Part shown: one piece after another, positions 8,728 to 17,162 of the stretch
Numbering within the stretch: the first letter of the stretch is position 1
Layout of the letters: every line of letters begins with the position of its first letter
Assembly: GCF_000307775.2 (NCBI RefSeq)
Contig: NZ_KK020676.1
Coordinates: 2,177,471-2,238,560, forward strand
Source: Stutzerimonas stutzeri KOS6
GTDB lineage: Bacteria; Pseudomonadota; Gammaproteobacteria; Pseudomonadales; Pseudomonadaceae
Direction: 5' to 3'
Length of the DNA: 61,090 nt
Notes under the pieces: generated by a model
What the model was told of the DNA's origin: nothing
Seen by the model: only the letters and a program-made list of their open reading frames with translations
Database searches by the model: none
Made by a program: the position numbers and the translations under genes

Positions 8728-9200
8728 TGCCCTTCCCAATCAGTGTTGGTGATGCCATCGCCATAGGCGCTCTTTTGCTGTCCGCGTATGCCACCTGGAC
8801 GACGTTCAGATTCAATCAGAAGCAGAACAAGTTGATTGAGAGCCAGGATCGCCTGAACAAGCTACTTCTGGAAAAAGAAACCACCGAAGTCCTCAACGTC
8901 AAGAAAGCAGACCTGGGCGCGACGTTCATCAAGATCGGCAGCAACAATAGACGGCTAAAAATCTGGAACAAGGGGAAATCGGCCGCGCGCAACGTGTCTT
9001 TGTCGTTTCCCGACGGCAACGACTGCCTGGTTCAATCGGACATCGACTCGAAATTCCCGCTAGAGACACTGGACACGCTCCAGTCGGTGGAACTGATTGC
9101 CTCCATATCACTGGATAGCAAAAGCAAGCATCCCATCAAGCTGACGTGGAGCGACGATTTCAGCGATCACAACGAGAAGGTGGTCTACCCGACGATCTGA
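8724..9200 (+). CDS. Hypothetical membrane-anchored protein
   Basis: A 158-residue protein with one N-terminal transmembrane helix (IAIGALLLSAYATWTTF, about residues 11-27), then a short charged coiled-coil-like stretch (KQNKLIESQDRLNKLLLEKE) and a beta-rich C-terminal half (residues 60-158). No family was recognised. ATG 8724 and ATG 8727 are both possible starts. It is translationally coupled to the zinc-ribbon gene; the pair looks like a small cargo operon, possibly host-defence related, but nothing in the sequence proves that. Confidence 0.6.
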   Translation: MMPFPISVGDAIAIGALLLSAYATWTTFRFNQKQNKLIESQDRLNKLLLEKETTEVLNVKKADLGATFIKIGSNNRRLKIWNKGKSAARNVSLSFPDGNDCLVQSDIDSKFPLETLDTLQSVELIASISLDSKSKHPIKLTWSDDFSDHNEKVVYPTI

Positions 9201-9226
9201 ATAGGATGCCTGCGCAAGGCCACTGC

Positions 9227-10045
9227 CTAGGAATCGAGCTGGCCGTCGGGACAGAGCAGGCCAAACCACCGCTGCAGCTTCTTTTCTCGCGTGGCGAACG
9301 ATCCTTCCAGCACTCCCAACAGCAGGTAGTGTGCGTCGAGAACATCGTGCTCGATCTTCTCATAGGCTTTTCCGCTCAGTGTGTCGGGTACATGTCCGCC
9401 ATAGCGGCAATATGCGTCCAACGCGAAAAGCAACTGGACCTGCTGCCAACGAAACAGCGCCCAATCCCGGGTCATGATCGTGACAGGCGGTAGTGGAAGT
9501 TCGCCCGGAGGGGCTACCAAGCTCCCGTAGAACTTCAACATGGCATCGGTATCGGTCGCGATGACATCCTCGGCGGCCTCCCGCAGCGACTGCAGCTCCG
9601 CGCTGGTGCCTTCCAGAAGATTCGGGATCAAGGTCGGGATCAGGCGTACGCGGTCAAGAAATCGTTCGACATCTTCACGGAGTTCCGCCGTCTGCTCCTG
9701 AAGCGCCTCAGCCGCCGAAGGCGGTAGCGCGTAGTTCGTGCTGGCCAGCGCTTCGTTAAACTGGAAGCGAATATCCTCGTACCGCGTAGAGGGCTTCCCG
9801 CAGGCTTCGTGCGACTCGATCTCCTGCTTCAGCAACGCCCCCATCTGATGGACCAAGACTACCGGGTTCTCGGTCTTGGGAAACTTGGCGAAGCAGCGCG
9901 AGCGTCCTGGCTCTGACGACGAGATCAACTCGTAGAAAAGTACGTCGGCCATCAATAATTGGTGCGACTGCGCGAGCTGCAGGATGTGCGCCGCCGTCGA
10001 TCCTTGCAGGTAGTTCTTGTCGAGAACAATCGTGGGCTTTGCCAT
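9227..10045 (-). CDS. PIN-like domain protein paired with a AAA ATPase
   Basis: A 272-residue protein. Acidic residues sit where a PIN-type nuclease would have them: VLDKNYLQG at the N-terminus (about residue 8), MADVLFYELIS (about residue 35), MTRDWALF (about residue 205) and EHDVLDAHYLLLG near the C-terminus. This is a fold guess from motif spacing, not a confident family match. The gene starts 10 bp after the stop of the large ATPase gene on the same strand, so they are one operon. Sensor ATPase plus nuclease is a recurrent layout in abortive phage defence. Confidence 0.5.
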   Translation of the reverse strand: MAKPTIVLDKNYLQGSTAAHILQLAQSHQLLMADVLFYELISSSEPGRSRCFAKFPKTENPVVLVHQMGALLKQEIESHEACGKPSTRYEDIRFQFNEALASTNYALPPSAAEALQEQTAELREDVERFLDRVRLIPTLIPNLLEGTSAELQSLREAAEDVIATDTDAMLKFYGSLVAPPGELPLPPVTIMTRDWALFRWQQVQLLFALDAYCRYGGHVPDTLSGKAYEKIEHDVLDAHYLLLGVLEGSFATREKKLQRWFGLLCPDGQLDS

Positions 10046-10055
10046 TGATGTCCGA

Positions 10056-12695
10056 TCAGCTAAAGGTCGCCGCCTGGGGCTTGGCTTTCTCCCATGCCTT
10101 GCGCGCTGTGCCGTATTCAGCCTTGATGCGGTCCATCTGCGCCAATTCGTCAACCACGAAATCAATCGTCAACGGCACTTCGTGGAAGTCTGGCGAATGG
10201 GAGTGAGCATCGATGTATCGGGACAACATCACCATGCGCGTGTGAACCTGTGCAGCAATGCCTTCATCAAAATACACCTGACTGAGCGTGAAGGTGATGT
10301 TCTCCCGCCAGCGGCGCACGACATTGCCGAACAGCTTTCGCTGGATGAAGTCCTCATAGGCGGTACGCAGGCTGCCACACGCCTTCTCCAGGCTGTCGCG
10401 CTGCTTGTCGCCATCTAGCGTGCGGGCCACGTCGAGGTGCTTTCGTGCGCGATCGTGTGCAGCACCTTCGTAGTGTTCGTGAGGGAAGGCCAGGCTGTCG
10501 ATGACACCTGGCTCTTCGGCCTCGCCACGCCACACGGTCCGGCCCGCGAAATCGACACCCTTATCCACCGCAGCCGTCGCCAGATAGTTCGTAAACAGGA
10601 TGTCGTGCGTAAAGACGATCACCTGCCGCTTGGCGGCTTCGTCCACCAGGCGTTGCGCGATCGCCTCTTTGCGTACATGGTCCATCGAGGTCACGGGGTC
10701 ATCGAACACCACGCCCAAACAGGAACCATTGAGTTCCACTTCGGTGAGGAAGTCGGCCAGTGCCGCTGCTGTCTGTTCGCCCTCGCTCAGCACCGAAGAA
10801 GGGTCGATGCCGGCCACGCTGGCGTTGGCAATCTCAATTTTGCGATCAGTCGTTCCAGCATCGCCCGCGAAGCGGAACTGCACCGGCAGCTTCAGCTGCA
10901 GGGCGGCGCAGTTGTCCGTGAATCGCGCGATGAAGCCCTGCGCGACCAGTTCTGTGGCCAGCGCTTTCTGCTTGCTGGTCACTTCGCGTTGGGTTACAGC
11001 AAAGCTGCGGATGCACGCATTGGCCTTCACCACCCATTTGAGGTCCGCCACCGCCGTGGCGATGGCATCGTACTGGCTGGAGAGCACCTGGCGATCGAGT
11101 AACAGCCGCTCCTCGGCCATCAACGACTCCATCAGTACCTTGGGGTCCTTCTGTCGCAAGGCATCGTTGTCGGATTTCAGGCGCTCCACCAACTCCGTGA
11201 TGCGTACCGAGACCGGGTCATGGTCCAGCATGCTCAAGCCAGGGTCGAAGGCACCGGCAACCGCCCGCACCAATGCTCCGATGACTTCCCGATAGCCTTC
11301 GACATGACTGGAAACCGCCGCGGCCATTGCGGCATCCACCTCAGTCAAGGTCCGGCGCGCAACACTGCCCTCGTCGAAGAAGGCTAGACTGATCTTCGAC
11401 AACTTCGTGCCATACCCTGCGAGCGTTGTCTTGGCCTGGCCCAGCTGCGCTTCGACATCGCTGGTTGCGAACTGATAGAAGCGGGTCAATCGTGCAAGGC
11501 CGTCTTCGTCGAGAACCTGATGGCAAAGCACGCATCGGGCCGCATCCGCCTTCGGTGGAAACGCCTCGTCAGGGTAGGCTTCGGCGTTATATGCGATGGC
11601 TGCAGCCAGCAGGTCACGCCATGCTGCTGTGCCGATGGGCTGCACCGGCTCCTCGCCCAACTGTGCCGCTGAGAGCGCGGCTGCCTTTTCCGTCAACGAC
11701 TGAATCTGCTTGACGGCATTGATGATCTGTTCCGCGAGTGCTGGCGATACAGCCGTGTGCAAGCCGGAGAGCGATGCCTTCAGTGCGTCCAGATCGGTGA
11801 TGCGCTGCTCATTCTGGCGAATGATCTCCTTGGGATCGGTGGTCCTGAGTGTCGCGAGTTGCTGGACAACCGATTCCAGGCGCGCGTGCTCCTCGTCGCC
11901 AAAGACGGCCAATGCCTTCAAGCGAACGAGGTTCGTCTGTGCCGTCAGGGTGGCCAGCAGCGTAGCGACTTCGGACGTACTGCCTGGAATCGCGAACTTG
12001 TCCGTAGCGTGGGAACGTGGAGCGACGTCATCGCGCAACTTGCGCTGCAGCTTTCCGAAGACCTCCACCATGCGGGGAAAAACATCGAACAGATAGGGCA
12101 TGACCTGGAAAGCGTTGCGCTCATCCAGATGGACACGCACGCAGGTCGAGTCGAACACCGCGAAGTTGTCGCGCAGCCGCTGGCAAGGCTCCTTGTAGAC
12201 GAACGCCGTGTTGGAGCCGTCGTCGAAGGCAAACGTCGCGCTCGGCGTGGGTTGCTTGTGTTTGGCCAACTTCACATCGCCAAGAATCGCGGTTTGCTTG
12301 GAACGAGTGAAGCATGCGGCTTTCAGCACTCGCGCATAGCCGGACTTGCCCGCACCGTTGGGACCATAGATCACAGTGAGCTTGCGCCCGAAAGTCAGTG
12401 TTTCACCCGGCGCCAGGGCGTTGACGCCGGTCAGTGCGGTCATGGCGGTCACTACGCTTGCGGCCGTTGTGGGGCCGCCTTGGATCTGAGGCAAGGCAAT
12501 GTCCCATGTGGCGCGTGGCATCTCCGCGGGGGCCAGTTGCTGGTCCATCAGGTACTCCCGGTAGACCTCATCCAAAGCCTCGTCCGGGAAATCGACGGCA
12601 CCGACGAGCTTGACCAGCAGGCACCGCTGCCAGTTGGAAAGCGTCTTGCCCCAAGCGGACAGCGCATCGAAGACATTGAACGCCGCTTGGGACAT
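10056..12695 (-). CDS. AAA_13-type (PrrC/RloC-like) ATPase with a zinc-hook motif
   Basis: An 879-residue ATPase. Walker A is IYGPNGAGKSGYARVLK (about residues 110-127), the ABC-type signature is VLSEGEQTA (about 635), Walker B is GVVFDDPVTSMD (about 657) and an H-loop-like VIVFTHD follows. Between them is a long helical insertion with a CVLCHQVL cysteine pair (about 387), the zinc-hook layout of RloC/Rad50-like proteins. No PrrC-type anticodon-nuclease C-terminus was recognised, so the toxic activity may reside in the PIN-like partner encoded next. The start at 12695 has a strong AAGGAG site. It is probable anti-phage cargo; the function is inferred. Confidence 0.75.
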   Translation of the reverse strand: MSQAAFNVFDALSAWGKTLSNWQRCLLVKLVGAVDFPDEALDEVYREYLMDQQLAPAEMPRATWDIALPQIQGGPTTAASVVTAMTALTGVNALAPGETLTFGRKLTVIYGPNGAGKSGYARVLKAACFTRSKQTAILGDVKLAKHKQPTPSATFAFDDGSNTAFVYKEPCQRLRDNFAVFDSTCVRVHLDERNAFQVMPYLFDVFPRMVEVFGKLQRKLRDDVAPRSHATDKFAIPGSTSEVATLLATLTAQTNLVRLKALAVFGDEEHARLESVVQQLATLRTTDPKEIIRQNEQRITDLDALKASLSGLHTAVSPALAEQIINAVKQIQSLTEKAAALSAAQLGEEPVQPIGTAAWRDLLAAAIAYNAEAYPDEAFPPKADAARCVLCHQVLDEDGLARLTRFYQFATSDVEAQLGQAKTTLAGYGTKLSKISLAFFDEGSVARRTLTEVDAAMAAAVSSHVEGYREVIGALVRAVAGAFDPGLSMLDHDPVSVRITELVERLKSDNDALRQKDPKVLMESLMAEERLLLDRQVLSSQYDAIATAVADLKWVVKANACIRSFAVTQREVTSKQKALATELVAQGFIARFTDNCAALQLKLPVQFRFAGDAGTTDRKIEIANASVAGIDPSSVLSEGEQTAAALADFLTEVELNGSCLGVVFDDPVTSMDHVRKEAIAQRLVDEAAKRQVIVFTHDILFTNYLATAAVDKGVDFAGRTVWRGEAEEPGVIDSLAFPHEHYEGAAHDRARKHLDVARTLDGDKQRDSLEKACGSLRTAYEDFIQRKLFGNVVRRWRENITFTLSQVYFDEGIAAQVHTRMVMLSRYIDAHSHSPDFHEVPLTIDFVVDELAQMDRIKAEYGTARKAWEKAKPQAATFS

Positions 12696-12709
12696 GAAGA
12701 CTCCTTGTT

Positions 12710-12865
12710 TTAAGCCGTCTCGACTTCGTTCACCAACTCGGGGTGGCGATCCAAGACCTTGAATAACTTCGTCAGCGCCGGCATCTTTCGTGAATTGGCG
12801 ATGAAGCTGAGTTCTACGACCGCGGCATTGAGCAGCCTGCTCAAGGGAGGCATGGTCGCGCTCAC
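12710..12865 (-). CDS. Small hypothetical ORF in front of the ATPase gene
   Basis: A short frame of 47 codons from ATG 12853, or 51 from GTG 12865, ending 14 bp before the ATPase start. It encodes LLNAAVVELSFIANSRKMPA followed by a charged tail. The tight spacing and same strand suggest an operon leader gene or the remnant of a truncated gene. No family was recognised. Confidence 0.35.
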   Translation of the reverse strand: MSATMPPLSRLLNAAVVELSFIANSRKMPALTKLFKVLDRHPELVNEVETA

Positions 12866-13219
12866 GCGTGCCGACGCGGCAGCATCACGCGCGCTTTTTC
12901 AATAGCCGTGTAGTAGTTGCTAGCCGCCGCAAGTATTGATGATCGGTGCGCCGCTGTTTCATTTTGTAAGTGTACGGTGACTCCGGACCCTCTGTCAGGC
13001 TCCCACACCCCGTCACTGCACGCACCTGTGCTTCGGCAAGCGGAGCGTGCAGGCTCGAAAGGGCCGGAGGCGGCAGGGGTCAAAGCAGAATGACCGCCGC
13101 GACTCGGTGCGAGGCGGGGGGGCGCAGCCCGCGGACCCGGCGCCGGGACGGCCTATTCAGTGGAGGCGATTAATTGTCGTATCACGATACGACAATCGAG
13201 CAGGACGGCATTGCGATGC
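12866..13219. other. Non-coding junction between two cargo modules
   Basis: About 350 bp without a convincing gene. It carries another member of the recurring GC-rich element motif (around 13035-13080, AAGCGGAGCGTGCAGGC and GGGCCGGAGGCGGCAGGG) and an orphan perfect palindrome at 13173-13196. It looks like an insertion or deletion junction between cargo genes. Confidence 0.55.
13173..13196. promoter_or_regulatory. Orphan 11-bp inverted repeat (operator-like)
   Basis: ATTGTCGTATC and GATACGACAAT form a perfect inverted repeat separated by AC. It resembles operators of small HTH or toxin-antitoxin regulators. On the plus strand a short frame MPTKRTRPLSAR begins shortly after, at 13216, but runs antisense into the next gene. 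No regulator gene lies next to it, so it may be the remains of a deleted locus. Confidence 0.5.
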
Positions 13220-14038
13220 CTACGAAAAGGACACGGCCGCTTTCTGCACGCCATCCAGTTTTCTATGGATCAGTGACACCAGGGTCAAGATGTCGAGCGC
13301 ATCCTGCTCAGACATAGGCCAATTCGTCTTCGGGGCATGGGCCAAGGGATTGCGCACGGCGCCGAACAGCCCGATCAGCAGGTTCGCAAATCCTCTCTGC
13401 TCGCTCTTTTCGGACTCGGTGCTCAGTGGCCCCAAGACCAAGATTGGCTGCTGGCCCGCGAACGCCTTGTTCACCAAGTCGCCACCATCGCCGGTTAACC
13501 CCGACAATATGCGAATTCGCTCGGCGACACCCTTGCTCGCCTCGAAGACCGCATGAAAATAGTTCTCGTCCAATAGCTCGGCGCGGCAGTAGTTCAAGAC
13601 CTCTGCATGGACGACCCGGCTTTCCAGCGCCGCTTTGAGACGGCCAGCGCGTGCGCGGGCTGCATCCAACGTCGTCGCCTTGTCGGCATATCCCACCCTG
13701 CCATCGTCGCGCACATAGAAGCCCGAGAACGACAGCACGACATTGAGTTCATCGCGCAGCCAAGCAAATGTCCCAGGATCGCGCACGTAGTTCACCGGGT
13801 TCATTGCGCGGTTGATGAACATGATCAGATGGTTGCCTCGCTGATGCTTGTTCTGCACCTCGGCAAGCGCGTTGAACAACCGCTTCCACTTCGTCATGCT
13901 CGGTGACGGGTCGGCAACCTCCATCTCTTGCAGCAGCCTCCCAATCTGCGTGCCACTCAAGCCGCGCTCGGTGTCTGCAAGCACACGGCAGGCAGCTTCA
14001 AGATGCTGCGAGCTGAACGGGTCAATTTGCGCCGCCAT
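13220..14038 (-). CDS. TIGR02391 (Ymh-like) family protein
   Basis: A 272-residue protein. The C-terminal 120 residues carry the family pattern: RAELLDENYFHAVFEASKGV, then GLFGAVRNPLAHAPKTNWPM, then DALDILTLVSLIHRKLDG. This domain is frequent near restriction and phage-defence genes and in abortive-infection-like loci; its biochemistry is unknown. The N-terminal half is helical with no recognised domain. It lies 17 bp downstream of the Mrr-like endonuclease gene on the same strand, which suggests a two-gene unit. Confidence 0.7.
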   Translation of the reverse strand: MAAQIDPFSSQHLEAACRVLADTERGLSGTQIGRLLQEMEVADPSPSMTKWKRLFNALAEVQNKHQRGNHLIMFINRAMNPVNYVRDPGTFAWLRDELNVVLSFSGFYVRDDGRVGYADKATTLDAARARAGRLKAALESRVVHAEVLNYCRAELLDENYFHAVFEASKGVAERIRILSGLTGDGGDLVNKAFAGQQPILVLGPLSTESEKSEQRGFANLLIGLFGAVRNPLAHAPKTNWPMSEQDALDILTLVSLIHRKLDGVQKAAVSFS

Positions 14039-14055
14039 TGCCGACCTCTCCGCGT

Positions 14056-14991
14056 CTATCGAACGGCAACATCGAACGGTGCATGCACCGAGCGGAAGGT
14101 GGTGAGGACGCGGTCACGGGCGGCATCCAGTTCGTCGGCCACACGAGAACCGAGCATGTAGGTAGGGCAGTCCGCTTTGCCGCATCCACAATGCCGGATC
14201 TCGCCCTCTCGGAGGCGAGAGACGAAAATGCGGCGTAGTTCATCGACCTGACGCACAACCTGGGCCAGCACCTTGCGAACACGCTGATCTCTGATGTGAT
14301 GGATCGATGGGATGCGCCGGATTTCGGTGCCTTCACGTGTTCTCCACGCGCCGGTGTTGAGTGCTCCGATGGTGTCCTCAACAGCTTGCTGGAAAGCGGG
14401 CAGCGAACTTTCCTGCTGAAACGGTGTGCGAAAAGCGGGCCGGTCGAATACAGCGGCCATCAAACCCAGCGCATCGGCGTCGGATAAATCAGGGAAGTCG
14501 TCAGCGAACTTGCGGATTTCAGCTTCGCCTTCGGGGAACTCGACGCCCTGGACGAAGCGGTGCAAGAGATATTCGCCACGCAGACGCAAGTTCTCCTCGA
14601 ACTCGACGCTCGACCAAATCGTCACATGCGCTACGCCAAGTGCAGCAGCGGCATCGCTGATCCGTGTTCTGCTGGCGTCGGAGACTGAACCACGACAGAT
14701 GAATTTGAAGGCATCTGGCTTACCGCCAGCAGCCGCAACAGCCTTCTCCATGTCGGTTCGGGCTTTCGCCAGGGTCAGGGTGTCACGATTGGCGCACTGG
14801 ATGATCGTTTTGCGCGCAGGTCGATCGTCAAACTCCTCGATCCCCAAGATATCTCGCCCCTGGTCGCCCCCCGATTGGCCGTGCCAGATCAGATCGCGCC
14901 AGCCAGCACGAACGTGATAAGCAAAAGCAAGACGCTCAAATTGAACGCCGCTGTAGTCTTCAAAGTGAATCGGGTGAACGGTGCTCGCCAT
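14056..14991 (-). CDS. Mrr-like restriction endonuclease-type protein
   Basis: About 311 residues. The N-terminal domain has features of a PD-(D/E)XK nuclease of the Mrr type: FERLAFAYH, then GGDQGRDILGIEEF (GxDxGxD-like) and TIIQCANRDTL, where the core Q-C/K motif sits (about residues 40-75). The C-terminal part is helical and ends with a small HCGCGKADCP cysteine cluster that could bind zinc. ATG 14991 and ATG 14997 are close alternatives. Together with the TIGR02391-like gene it forms a probable defence pair; it may recognise modified DNA, but this is inference. Confidence 0.65.
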   Translation of the reverse strand: MASTVHPIHFEDYSGVQFERLAFAYHVRAGWRDLIWHGQSGGDQGRDILGIEEFDDRPARKTIIQCANRDTLTLAKARTDMEKAVAAAGGKPDAFKFICRGSVSDASRTRISDAAAALGVAHVTIWSSVEFEENLRLRGEYLLHRFVQGVEFPEGEAEIRKFADDFPDLSDADALGLMAAVFDRPAFRTPFQQESSLPAFQQAVEDTIGALNTGAWRTREGTEIRRIPSIHHIRDQRVRKVLAQVVRQVDELRRIFVSRLREGEIRHCGCGKADCPTYMLGSRVADELDAARDRVLTTFRSVHAPFDVAVR

Positions 14992-15003
14992 AGGCATCGA
15001 ACA

Positions 15004-15321
15004 TCAAGCGGCGTGCGCCGAGGGCGCAGAGGCCAGCGGCTGCACCGCCAAACGCAGGCCCATCGTCTTGAGGATGGCGGTCAAGCTGTTCAGGGCGGGA
15101 TTGCCCTTCGGCGACAGCGTGCGGTAAAGCTGCGTCGGGTTCAGGTGAGCCTGTTCGGCCACCGCCTGCACGCCGCCGACTGTCTGCGCAAGCTGGCGCA
15201 GCACGGTCATCAACTCGGCCTGGTCGCCCTCGGCCAGGATGTTGTTGATGACTTCAAGTGCGAGCGCCGGATCGCTGCGGTACAGCTCGGCCATCGCCTC
15301 GTCATGGGGTCTGCTTCTCAT
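15004..15321 (-). CDS. HigA-type antitoxin (addiction module antidote)
   Basis: A 105-residue DNA-binding antitoxin. The HTH region is VQAVAEQAHLNPTQLYRTLSP followed by GNPALNSLTAILKTMGLRLAV, typical of the antidote partner of RelE/HigB-like killers. Its start (15321) overlaps the toxin stop by four bases (ATGA), so the toxin is encoded first and the two are translationally coupled. It is expected to neutralise the toxin and repress the operon through the promoter-proximal inverted repeat near 15655-15670. Confidence 0.8.
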   Translation of the reverse strand: MRSRPHDEAMAELYRSDPALALEVINNILAEGDQAELMTVLRQLAQTVGGVQAVAEQAHLNPTQLYRTLSPKGNPALNSLTAILKTMGLRLAVQPLASAPSAHAA

Positions 15322-15653
15322 TCGTCGGTTCTCCGTTGCCAGTCCTGCCAATAGTCCACCGCCCGGTCAATGTCCGCATCCTGCGTGCGCTTGTCGCCAC
15401 CGCACAGCAGCAACACCAGCCGCTGGCCTGCTAGGCCGTAATACACCCGATAGCCCGGCCCCACGTCGATGCGCAGCTCCCACACGCCATCGCGGCAGAA
15501 CTTGTGGTCGCCAAAGTTGCCTTGCTCGACACGGGCCACGCGACGGATGACCGCCACCTTGGCTTGGGCATCACGCAAGCGCCGCAGCCAGTCGGTGTAG
15601 AGATCCTTCTGCCCGTCGCCCGTAAGGTAGTGCTCGATCCGGTACATGGTCAT
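15318..15653 (-). CDS. HigB/RelE-type toxin (addiction module killer)
   Basis: A 111-residue RelE-superfamily toxin: YLTGDGQKDLYTDWLRRLRD at the start, RVEQGNFGDHKFCRDGVWELRI in the middle and GPGYRVYYGLAGQRLVLLLCGGDKRTQ near the end. Such proteins are ribosome-dependent mRNA endonucleases. The pair sits next to the integrase, a common position for element-stabilising addiction modules. ATG 15653 or 15647 may be used. Confidence 0.8.
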   Translation of the reverse strand: MTMYRIEHYLTGDGQKDLYTDWLRRLRDAQAKVAVIRRVARVEQGNFGDHKFCRDGVWELRIDVGPGYRVYYGLAGQRLVLLLCGGDKRTQDADIDRAVDYWQDWQRRTDE

Positions 15654-15654
15654 T

Positions 15655-15670
15655 TTCGTTTATAGACGAA
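15655..15670. promoter_or_regulatory. Short inverted repeat upstream of the toxin gene
   Basis: TTCGT-TTATAG-ACGAA immediately upstream of the toxin start (15653). The position suits an autoregulatory operator of the toxin-antitoxin pair. Short, so low confidence. Confidence 0.4.
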
Positions 15671-15709
15671 TGAAAGTCAAGGAGAAGGGGGCGAGCCAGC
15701 GCCCACATT

Positions 15710-15728
15710 TCCGAGACACTGTCTCGGA
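15710..15728. promoter_or_regulatory. Inverted repeat between integrase and toxin-antitoxin pair
   Basis: TCCGAGAC-ACT-GTCTCGGA, a perfect 8-bp repeat with a 3-base loop. It lies between the integrase stop and the toxin promoter. No T-run follows on either strand, so it is either a weak terminator of the integrase transcript or a protein-binding site. Confidence 0.4.
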
Positions 15729-15786
15729 TTTCCTTGTGGGCCGGCTGTGGCAGCGCCCCGCGCAGCCCCCGTGGGCGGCGTCCTTC

Positions 15787-16986
15787 TCATGCTTCTACCT
15801 CTGCCGGGCGCTGCGCGCTCGTGATCGTCTTGCGCCGGGCCGCCACCAATTCGGCCGCTTGCCGCACCGGATCGTCCTCGGTATGGACGTAGCGCATGAA
15901 CATCGCCACGGTCTTGTGCGCCGTCAGCGCCATGCCGACCTTGAGGGGCACGCCCGAATTGGCAATGTCGGTCGCCGAGCGGTGGCGGATGCCGTGGGTG
16001 CCGACCTTCGGTACACCGGCATTGCTGAGGATGCGCCGCCACGCCTGGTAGTACGTATGGGGGCTGAGGGGCTTGCTGTGGTCGAGGATCGCCGGGCAAA
16101 CGTAGGGCGAATCGCCGTAGCGCGGGGCATTCGTCAGCCGCCGGCGGGCTTCCTCGCTCAAGGGCTTGGACATATCGCCGGTCTTGCTGTCCGGCCAGAC
16201 CACCCGGCCATTGGGCAGGTCGAGCCAATCCCACTGCAACAGAAGAACCTCCGACATGCGCGCAGCGAACTCGAATTGCAGGCGGACGGCAAGCAGGTGG
16301 ATGGGATGTTCCAAGCCTTCGGCCTCGGCCTTGTCCAGATAGGCGAACAGCTTGACCATCTGCTCGTCGGTAATGAGCCGGGTCGAACCCTTTTCGGGAT
16401 ACTTGGGCACGTGGCGGCAGGGGTTGGAGCCATCGGGTCGGTAGCCCCACAGTTCGGCCAGGTTGAACATCTTGCGGACGAGCGACAGCACGCGGTTGGC
16501 TTGGGTGGGCGACTTCTCCATGCGCTTCATCAGCGCGGTGATGTCGTGGCGCGTGACCTCGTGAACCTTCTTGCTGCCGAAAGCCGGGATGACGAAGCTG
16601 TCGATCTGGTACTGGTAGCCGGCCTGCGTACTCGGCTTGTTGTGCAGCTTGGAGTGGTCGTCCATGAACCGGCCGCACAGCTCCTTGACTGTCGGAGCCT
16701 TGCGGGCTTCGGCCTTGTCGAGTCCGGGGTCGCCGCCGCGCCGGACTTCGGCCAGCCAGTCTTGCGCCAGCGACCGGGCCTGTTCGACAGTCAGCTCGCC
16801 GAACTGGCCGAGTGCCGGCTTGCGCCGCACGCCGGAGTTCGTGCGGTACTGAACCATGAATACCTTGCGGCCGGCTGGTGTAACCTTGCACAAGAAGCCC
16901 GGAACGAGCGTATCCCGGAGTTCCACGTCGCAGGTTTGCGCCTGCGCCGTGTCAACGACGGACTTGGTGAGTTTGATCTTCGCCAT
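15787..16986 (-). CDS. Tyrosine recombinase (integrase) of the element
   Basis: A 399-residue phage-type integrase with an N-terminal DUF4102-like arm-binding region, a SAM-like core-binding domain and a C-terminal catalytic domain. The catalytic set is visible: R in FEFAARMSEVLLLQW, K in WPDSKTGDMS, HxxR as HGIRHRSATD, H in LTAHKTV and the Y nucleophile in FMRYVHTEDD. The gene starts 174 bp from the tRNA-Leu fragment, the usual place for the recombinase that integrates into a tRNA 3' end. A GGCCCC/GGGGCC hairpin (about 17001-17020) lies just upstream of the ribosome-binding site. Confidence 0.93.
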   Translation of the reverse strand: MAKIKLTKSVVDTAQAQTCDVELRDTLVPGFLCKVTPAGRKVFMVQYRTNSGVRRKPALGQFGELTVEQARSLAQDWLAEVRRGGDPGLDKAEARKAPTVKELCGRFMDDHSKLHNKPSTQAGYQYQIDSFVIPAFGSKKVHEVTRHDITALMKRMEKSPTQANRVLSLVRKMFNLAELWGYRPDGSNPCRHVPKYPEKGSTRLITDEQMVKLFAYLDKAEAEGLEHPIHLLAVRLQFEFAARMSEVLLLQWDWLDLPNGRVVWPDSKTGDMSKPLSEEARRRLTNAPRYGDSPYVCPAILDHSKPLSPHTYYQAWRRILSNAGVPKVGTHGIRHRSATDIANSGVPLKVGMALTAHKTVAMFMRYVHTEDDPVRQAAELVAARRKTITSAQRPAEVEA

Positions 16987-17162
16987 GAGGTGCTCCTGAA
17001 AGGCCCCGATTCCAGGGGCCGGCTAGGAGCCAGGCGGAAGGGAGCCGGGGCGGTTTGCATCGCGCACCGGGATATGATGGAAGACCTTGGCCTGGCGGAA
17101 AACCTGCTACAGCAAGCCTCATCCAAGCCCATCGTTAGCCCGGCGCGGATGCCATGCTCTGG

